Assembly: GCA_004194705.1 (NCBI GenBank) | Contig: SADC01000203.1 | Span: 1-64,000, forward strand | Direction: 5' to 3' | DNA: 64,000 bases | DNA from: Ditylenchus dipsaci | Lineage: Eukaryota > Nematoda > Chromadorea > Rhabditida > Anguinidae | Shown: positions 57,309 to 64,000 of the stretch, piece by piece | How the letters are laid out: each line of letters starts with the position of its first letter | Numbering within the stretch: position 1 is the stretch's first letter | Position numbers and translations under genes: made by a program | The notes under the pieces: generated by a model | The model's database searches: none | Told to the model about the DNA's origin: nothing | Seen by the model: only the letters and a program-made list of their open reading frames with translations

Positions 57309-58619
57309 TCACTTTTTAATAGAACACTGGGTACAAATAACTGGATGACTTTGCACCTGATGCTGCACACATACTTTTGCAGAACAAATATGACAAGATA
57401 TGACTGGCGTACTTTTCTGGCAGATTTCGCACCTCCCTTTTATCGGCGTTGCTGGATGGGCACGTGTGGTGCGACTTGCCGGCTGGATGATTTTTTTAGG
57501 CTTCTTGTGCACTGGAGAACCCGAATCTTTGCAATCGTAGCAGAAACGTTTCATAACTGAATGGTTTGCGCATGTCTTTCTACCACATCTCTAAAAATTA
57601 TATTTTATCAGAACACAAATTACACAATAATTAAATCAGTAAACCTCGCAGATTAGAATAACATCGTGCTTGACACTATGTTTTCCTACTTGACACTTGT
57701 AATTTTCAGATTTTGCTTCCCCCATTGCTTTTTGCTGCAATTTCTGTTTCATTTCGTCTATTTTCTTGGTTTGATCAAGCAGCCAGCTCGGAGCCCTGCA
57801 GTCTACATGCGGTTTGCGCAGCTGGTGACTAAGATGTCGAAGAAAGTCCCTTCGATTTCCGGCGTGCGATGATATAATTTTTTTATGCTTTTGATACACA
57901 ACCCAAGCATTGAGTGCAGCAACATTAACGAGTCAGAACATTATCTAATGTGAGAAATATATAAAACCAATGAAATTATATAAATTTAAGATAAATCTCA
58001 CCTTTATTGGCCAACGTCTTGTCGCAGGGTAAAAGGAAAGATCCTTTATCATTTCATCAAATTGGTCCACTCCACATTTTGCCTTATTGTAGTTTGCAAT
58101 CATTGTCGGTTTCTTACCGGGGATATTGAAAGAAGCGCAGTGGTGATGCGTCGAGTAAACAAAACCGATTTGTTTTGCTTCACTTGCATCTTCATCAATG
58201 CCTCGTTTCCTCGAAAAATGTACTTCGTGCGCTTTACCTGAATGTAAAATCGTAAAAAATCAGTAAAACTCATAATTGGTAAAAATAACCACCTCCAGAT
58301 CTTCTTTAACAAACTCTTTCGGTACTCCTTGTCTATTGGATCGAACAGTGCCCAGAAGATACGTATTTCTGGAGAGAAGAGATTTCCCTAACGCTGGTGA
58401 GGTGAAATAGTTGTAGCATACAATAATACGGCTGTTGTTCATTAGACCGTTTGTAAGATGGTCAACAATCTTGAAAGTTTTCGATTATGATTTCGAATAC
58501 CGCAAAAGACCCACTTACCTCTTCTCCTGAAGCCATATCACCCTTGCCAAGATGAACTCTAGCATTGTAGAGATATTTAGTTTGGGAGTCAACACACGTC
58601 CAGATTTTAAGGCCATATT
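57309..58619 (-). pseudogene. piggyBac transposase, N-terminal half missing
   Basis: Exons follow acceptor TGTTTTAG at 58620: KYGLKIWTCVDSQTKYLYN and HLGKGDMASGEE; then IVDHLTNGL, IIVCYNYFTSPALGKSLL, TYLLGTVRSNRQGVPKEF; then AHEVHFSRKRG, FVYSTHHHC, KPTMIANYNKAKCGVDQFD; then NVAALNAWVVYQKHKK; and last a Cys/His-rich tail (CGRKTC, CYDCKDSG, CEICQK, CHICSAKVCVQHQ, CTQC) ending at 57309. The family's usual DN.FTS reads YN.FTS, so a catalytic Asp is replaced by Tyr, while GVDQFD is kept. An in-frame TGA precedes LVNVAALNAW. Everything upstream of KYG is replaced by the second inverted arm, so no full protein can be made. Confidence 0.85.
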
Positions 58620-58750
58620 TCTAAAACATTCGAAATGAACAGCGTCCTCGGAATCCGAGCAAAGTTTCGTTTAATTATTGTGTAATTTGTGTTCTGATAA
58701 AATATAATTTTTAGAGATGTGGTAGAAAGACATGCGCAAACCATTCAGTT

Positions 58751-58996
58751 ATGAAACGTTTCTGCTACGATTGCAAAGATTCGGGTTCTCCAGTGCACAA
58801 GAAGCCTAAAAAAATCATCCAGCCGGCAAGTCGCACCACACGTGCCCATCCAGCAACGCCGATAAAAGGGAGGTGCGAAATCTGCCAGAAAAGTACGCCA
58901 GTCATATCTTGTCATATTTGTTCTGCAAAAGTATGTGTGCAGCATCAGGTGCAAAGTCATCCAGTTATTTGTACCCAGTGTTCTATTAAAAAGTGA
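58751..58996 (+). pseudogene. Duplicate piggyBac C-terminal Cys-rich exon in the right arm
   Basis: This plus-strand frame repeats the 57554-57309 minus-strand exon residue for residue (MKRFCYDCKDSG ... CTQCSIKK). It is the inverted copy in the right arm, with the same splice acceptor TTTTTAG in front of it. Confidence 0.85.
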
Positions 58997-59841
58997 ACCT
59001 TTTACAGATCGCAATAATTTCCATTAGCCAAATAGTTTCTCTGGTAAAAGTTAAAGGCGCGTCTGTTCAAAGATTCGTACATGCATAAAGTTTTTTTATT
59101 CGGGAAAATCAATTTTTCAGCATTTTTTCTTAATGAACATGGAAGTGTTTGTGCTCATTCGAAAGCTCTCAAGTTGCGCTACAAGAATCTGCAAAAGATA
59201 ATACCGTGAAATAACCTGTGCAAAAAGTTACGAGCATTTTGGTGATTTAAACGTTGTTTTGGTAAATACGTCTTTTGGCAGAAAAATGGTTGGTTAGGGT
59301 TATTTTTTTCATCCATGCTTAAAATGTTTGTGTTTCTTCGATAGCCTGATGTATTTTCTTTATTTTAAGACATTATTTGCATAACTAGTGGATACATCAA
59401 AGTGAGAAACACCTAAAAGAAGTTAAAAATTCGATGATCAGGAATGTCCCGTTGTTGGAAATTTTAAATTGCCTGGATGTCCTCACTTTAATTTATAATT
59501 TCAAAAACTAATTGCACCATCGTGTTCAGCGTGAATTTCTGCACCAGAAGCAACAAAAGTCACCACCCGCCTTTCTCGTGTTAAAAAAGCTCAGCTTTAA
59601 GAAGGCAAAAATAATTCGGGTTCTCAGTTAAGTCACACCATTTCGTTTCTAATCCCTCAATAATTTTGGAATAATTCGCCACCCTCTCGACGCGAAGAAA
59701 GTTTTTTTTAAGACTTATAGTGAGGGCTCTTATATCCAGTGCTCTTATATCGAGATAAACTTTGTGCACTTTCTTTTCTGGCCAGCCAATTTTTTAAAGT
59801 GCTCTTATATTGAGGGTGCTACTTATATCCAGGTTCGACTG

Positions 59842-60370
59842 TACAGTCGACTCTCTCTACAACGTACATTATATACAGTTGGACCTTGGTTATACGGCAC
59901 CCCTAGAGACCGAACTCGGGGTGCCGGATAATTTCAGTGTAAGTTGACAGAGAATAAGCCGATCTCAACCAAACAAGATGTTTCTGTTTTTCCCTCTTTT
60001 TCGAGCATAATTTGAGGGAAAGGGCGTTTTATTACTTAAAGAATACGCTTTTAAGTATTCCGTGAACAACATTAAAATAAGGTAGGGTCACATTTCATTT
60101 CGCGATGTTTCATTCGTTCATTCAAGCACGGCTCAAAAATACCATTTTGTAGCCTGAAATCTTAGCTGTAAGATAGTAAAAAAATTTTTAAGTCTAAAAA
60201 AAGTCAGAGTAAACGAATGAAATATCGCGAAATGAAATGTCTTGACGTGAAATGTCGCGAAATGAAATTTGACCCTACCTATAGCGTACCTTCTATGTGA
60301 CGTACCCTTCTTTATAAGTTACCCTTGAAGTTGGTTTCGAAGGTGTATGTTATAAAAAGAGACGACTGTA
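59842..60370. mobile_element. CAGTC...GACTG element with nested foldback
   Basis: Left TACAGTCGACTCTCTCTAC, right AAAAAGAGACGACTGTA, with TA at both edges. Another CAGTTGGACCTTGG end lies at 59875, and a complete foldback sits inside at 60080-60280. A related right end (CCAGGTTCGACTGTA) abuts it at 59829-59843. Confidence 0.65.
60080..60280. repeat. Foldback with AGGTAGGGTCA ends
   Basis: AGGTAGGGTCACATTTCATT at the left, and AATGAAATTTGACCCTACCT at the right. Inner units TTCATTTCGCGATGTTTCATT mirror AATGAAATATCGCGAAATGAA. Confidence 0.75.
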
Positions 60371-60680
60371 TATGGAAAAAAATCATGTCAAGCAAGAAAA
60401 AATTCTTAAAAACATTTCTATACCTCTGATTATTGACTCTGCATTAGTTAGACTTTTTAAATCGCTTTTTAAATTTGTAACCAAATTTTCGCATTCTTAC
60501 ACCTTAAAGGCACCTCTTTTTTATTTTCTTTTTGCTAAAATGCGTGTTTTTCCAGAAAATAATAGATAGAAAAGCCAGTAAACAAATTCAGCTAATAGTT
60601 TATAGATTAAAGAACATAGCCCAAGCGCAGTAAACATTTTTGTTTTTGTCAATAGCCTCTCTATTCTTCAATGTTTTTTT

Positions 60681-61583
60681 GCCTCTTGCCCTCCCCTTTC
60701 ACTGTAAACAATATTGTTAGATAAAAGGGGTGGAGAAAACCAGAATTTGTTGTTAACCTTTAAGCCTTTATATCTGTTTATAGTGTGCTACCACAATGTT
60801 TTCAGTTTTTCAAACAAACTGTTTTCGAAATTTATTTCTAAATATTTTTGATTTGTGGTTTTTGCAGATTTTGAACATGCTTTTAATACAGATTTTTTAA
60901 ACAAACTTTAGAGTATTGTGCATATTATTTAACCTATAAAAAATCTATTCCACAGCCTGTTTAGAGGGTAATACAGTCTACTCTCATGATAACAAATCCT
61001 GCAAAGCTTATTTGATTGCTCCTTCTGACACTTTTTAAGCCCAATTGTTGGAGTTATTAGCCATCCTAGTCGGAAAAATGCGAAAGATTTTGATTTTGCC
61101 TGTTGTTTTTTAAGTTTTTCAATTACAAACACCTAAATCATCAATAGGCATCATTATTAGGAGAGCTGGGCGTGTAGATGGCGAAACTATAGTGTTCTCT
61201 AAAAAACGGCCTAATCAAAATTAGTGCTATTTTTCGAACTAGAAATAAGCTGTGAGAACGACTAAAACAGACTTAGGGTTAAAACAATGTCAGACCTGGT
61301 GGAGCAACGATCTTTTCGGGTGCTCGTTATTTAGAAAGTCTTCTCTCTTTTGTTCCTTTTTTCAGCTCTCGGTAAGATTAATCTTGCCCTCCCCTTTCAC
61401 TGTAAACAATATTGGTAGATAAAAGGGGTGGAACCGAGAGCTTTAAACCGAGAGCTGAAAAAAAGGAACAAAAGAGAGAAGATACCTAAGGCCAGAGCTA
61501 AGGATGACAGCATCAACAAAGAAGAGAGCCAAAGTTTTTAAACCGAGAGCTGAAAAAAAGGAACAAAAGAGAGAAGATACCTA
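60681..61583. repeat. Local duplications around a GAACAAAAGAGAG motif
   Basis: TTGCCCTCCCCTTTCACTGT plus the following 35 bases occurs at 60681-60733 and 61382-61435. AGCTGAAAAAAAGGAACAAA is present at about 61441-61480 and 61545-61583, and inverted at 61340-61370. No gene seen between. Confidence 0.6.
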
Positions 61584-61586
61584 ATT

Positions 61587-61870
61587 GATAAAAGCTAAAG
61601 CATCAACAAATTGGCGCTAGTGTAATATATCCCACCAATCCTTTTTTAACCTAATTTTGTCAATAATGTTTTGGAATAATTTTTTGTTAGCATTTTAAAT
61701 TTTTCCAAAATTTTGAACCATCTACTAGCTGAACCCCGTAAAACGCTTAGTGCAAAAATAATTAAAAATGATTTTTGACTAAATTAGGTTGGTGCCGCGC
61801 GATTTCAAATTTCGCAAATCGCTGTGTTTATCAAGTTTCACGGTTCTTTAATACAGTCAATACTGTCAAT
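61587..61870. repeat. Composite of two repeat fragments
   Basis: GATAAAAGCTAAAGCATCAA then CAAATTGGCGCTAGTG is nearly the same as 62713-62748. From about 61780, a stretch containing GATTTCAAATTTCGCAAATC is a fragment of the 28.0-28.4 kb foldback. Confidence 0.6.
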
Positions 61871-62183
61871 ATTACATCGTAACTCTAAGTGAATGGTTCT
61901 GAGTGAGCGGAAGCTTCAAGTTCATCACAGTTTTTCGGTTATGGGAGTCTTTTCTGACTAAACTGACCAAATCAATTTTTTTTGTCCCTTCTTAAAAGCA
62001 AAAATAATTTCCTAGGGCAAACGCTCCCTTGTCAAACCTACCCCTCTTCTTCCGATAATTTTCCACTTAAAAATATTGTATAACATATAGCTTATTTTCA
62101 ACAAATTGTAGTTGAACACAATTAAAATAACAATAATTTGTTCATTCTAGAATTTCTACGCAACATAGAATACTTTTAAAAAT

Positions 62184-63530
62184 ATGGCATCTGCGACAGT
62201 GATTCGTCGTGAATATGGAGATGAGTCCAAAAGTCGAATTTGTGGTCAAGATGCTGAGGTTGGGATTTTCTGCTCACATATTTAAATATCTCCGAAATTT
62301 ACAGAGATGTGCCATGATTGTGGGCATAATCGGCGCTCTGTTATCTGCTGGTACAGCAGCGGTGTATTTTATTATGGGCGGATTTCAATTCTGGCTGGGC
62401 ATCATGGATGTGATTGCAGTGATTATGTTTATCACCCTGATTATAGCTGCTAGCACACACAATAGTTTCTGGTATCTTCCTTTCCTTATTTTCATGGTAA
62501 AAACCTTTTTTGGTCTTTACTCAATGATTCATTTGTTGCTTTAGGTTTTTAAATTAGCAATGATGTTCGGCTATGCCGTTTACCTAATTGTCATGCTTAT
62601 TCTGATGCCTAACTACTTCTTGAATGACATGCGACCCTATATCATGGAAAGATCTCACAGAAGATTGTCTGAGGATGATTTCCGATCAGGTATTTTTTAC
62701 ACTGCACAAGTTTTGATAAAAGCTAAAGCATCAACAAATTGGCGCTATTGTAATATACTCCACCTATAATTCTTATTCAGGATTAGTCTGAGGTCCGTAG
62801 GCTTAGGTTCAGGTTTACGGACCTGGCCATTACTAGTGAGCGCTTTTGCACAACTTTTTTTTTCAAAAATTGTGGTTTTAGGTACCCTCCAAAAACTATT
62901 GGAGAGGGTATATTACAATAGCATCAAAAAATCATTAAGCGTTCTGAATGGCTTATGAAACTTCCCAAATTGTGAAATTTTTGTGCTAAATACATGAAAT
63001 CAAATTGCTCTGTTTTGAAGCTCTTATATCTTTTTTGTAGAACGCGTTTTTCGAAATTCTGTTTTTACTTAGCTTCTTAGAATTGATTTATGCTTATCTG
63101 CAATCACATTTTTTTTCACTTTTCTGTCATGAGGTCCCTTTTGTTAAAAAAAAGCAGGGAGGATAAAGGCAAAACAGTGGAAAATCATGATTGCACTCAA
63201 TGTATAAATCAGGAGCGCATGAGATTTTGAAACATTTATAGGAAAGATAATTACGAAGACGCGTTTTTACAAAAAGATATGAACATTTTAAAATCGGTGT
63301 ATTTTTTGGCTCACACTGTACTAAAAACACCTCAAAAAGGTAAAAATGAGAACTTTATATATCTAAATTTATATATTTTAGACCTGCGCACTTGGCTGGC
63401 CGTCTTTGCTTTGCCCCTCCTCATTCTAGCCTTGCTGATGACCTGGTTCACAGTCATCGCCCAGCGTGCATATGAAAACAGCAAGCACAGGCCCGCTCGC
63501 ACCACTGGTTACACTGCTTCTCATGCTTAA
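62184..63530 (+). CDS. Four-membrane-segment protein of unknown family, intact
   Basis: Four exons, 62184-62258, 62305-62496, 62545-62689 and 63382-63530, join in frame to about 187 residues ending at TAA. Membrane segments: MIVGIIGALLSAGTAAVYF; FWLGIMDVIAVIMFITLIIA; a long one across exons 2 and 3 (YLPFLIFM, then VFKLAMMFGYAVYLIVMLIL); and LAVFALPLLILALLMTWFTV. The N-terminus (MASATVIRREYGDESKSR) and C-terminus (ENSKHRPARTTGYTASHA) are polar and likely cytoplasmic. The short introns have the same size and signals as other genes here. The first ATG gives the longest consistent frame. AATAAA occurs near 63760 and 63797. It could be a tetraspan/MARVEL-like protein, but I cannot assign it. Confidence 0.75.
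62690..63381. repeat. Repeat fragments in the last intron of the four-segment gene
   Basis: TTGGCGCTATTGTAATATAC at 62739 and GTATATTACAATAGCATC at 62908 are inverted ends of the GGCGCTAGTGTAATATA family. The rest shows nothing recognisable. Confidence 0.55.
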
Positions 63531-64000
63531 ACCCACACTATTGAAAATGGAAATAATTTTTTTGTGTCTGTTTCAAAAACTATGGTTTGCTATTTGTTAT
63601 GTTAAAGGCAAACTTGTCTTCTATGACGACCACTCAAATGTATATTTTGGATTTTTATACAGCAACTATTTTATTTTTGACTTTTAATTGTGCAAAACAA
63701 ATCCTCTGATAATAGCTTATTTTTGATGCTTACCTGCACTTTTGCAGTTAATTTGTAAAAATAAATAATGGATACAGTTTGTTTATTGTATATTGAATAA
63801 ATAATTTATTTATTATGATCGTTAAAGAAGTAACTTTTTAGCAAAAATATTGAAATTAACGAAAAGGTTATTATGCAATAATTGGATTTTAAGGATTTTA
63901 AGCAATAAAATCCAGCTTTTTACTTGGTTGATGCTTCTAAAGTACTTCGTGCAATGACATGCCGATAACATCCACTAATATATTGCACTGATATTTTAAA
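63531..64000. other. 3' flank of the four-segment gene
   Basis: AT-rich. Two AATAAA signals near 63760 and 63797 probably end the transcript. No further gene seen to the end of the window. Confidence 0.4.

Larger units (their letters stand above)
56723..59584. mobile_element. Palindromic piggyBac element flanked by TTAA
   Basis: The unit begins TTAA (56723-56726) then CACGAGAAAGGCGGGTGG and ends with its exact reverse complement and TTAA (59581-59584), the target duplication of piggyBac elements. The two arms, 56727-57635 and 58670-59580, are near-identical inverted copies of about 910 bases. Each contains a full copy of the transposase's last exon. The 1.03 kb centre holds the rest of a 5'-truncated transposase gene on the minus strand. 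So one whole 3' half of the element is present in both orientations, giving enormous terminal repeats. Confidence 0.9.

Noticed and set aside
57291..57560. 89-codon plus-strand frame, repeated on the minus strand at 58745-59014
   Set aside because: Both are antisense shadows of the duplicated piggyBac C-terminal exon.
1..64000. CRISPR array or bacterial-type operon
   Set aside because: No regularly spaced direct repeats with unique spacers; gene structure is clearly eukaryotic.

Overview
This is AT-rich nuclear DNA from an invertebrate animal. The genes are broken by short introns (about 45-60 bases where measurable, GT...AG, acceptors often TTTTAG or TTTCAG). The protein families are animal ones: M13 neprilysin-like peptidase, ATGL/PNPLA-type patatin lipase, alpha-1,3-fucosyltransferases (GT10) and CX-module surface proteins. 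tRNA-derived SINEs and several DNA-transposon superfamilies fill the gaps. I cannot name the species. CX modules are best known from nematodes, but that is weak evidence.

Layout. 1-3.5 kb: neprilysin-like gene on the minus strand, broken by many frameshifts. 3.5-7.5 kb: direct repeat and foldback elements, then two exons of an unrecognised plus-strand gene. 7.5-9.3 kb: PNPLA lipase (minus, nine exons). 9.3-14.6 kb: repeats, including a mariner derivative with a transposase tail. 14.8-18.5 and 22.3-25.0 kb: two paralogous CX-module membrane proteins (minus). 28.6-33.9 kb: secreted, lysine-rich, internally repeated protein of unknown function (minus) with a GC-rich foreign-looking insert in its last intron. 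35.3-41.1 and 47.3-49.6 kb: two fucosyltransferase paralogues (minus) with matching exons and splice phases. 43.6-45.1 kb: intact gene for a 180-residue secreted protein (minus). 50-56 kb: a decayed Tnp2-type (CACTA/EnSpm-like) transposon. 56.7-59.6 kb: a palindromic piggyBac element flanked by TTAA. 62.2-63.5 kb: intact four-membrane-segment protein (plus).

Mobile DNA dominates the space between genes, and almost all of it is built as foldbacks. The commonest family has TACCGTAT...ATACGGTA ends. Two independent empty sites inside this window show that it duplicates TA, and remnants inside two copies point to a pogo/CENP-B-type transposase. Three hAT-like elements keep perfect 8-base target duplications, and the piggyBac composite keeps its TTAA.

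Two genes (43.6-45.1 and 62.2-63.5 kb) read without interruption, while several others carry single-base frameshifts, often in A, T or C runs. Some of these may be consensus errors in the assembly; the neprilysin gene has too many to explain that way easily. All calls come from reading the sequence; no search was run.
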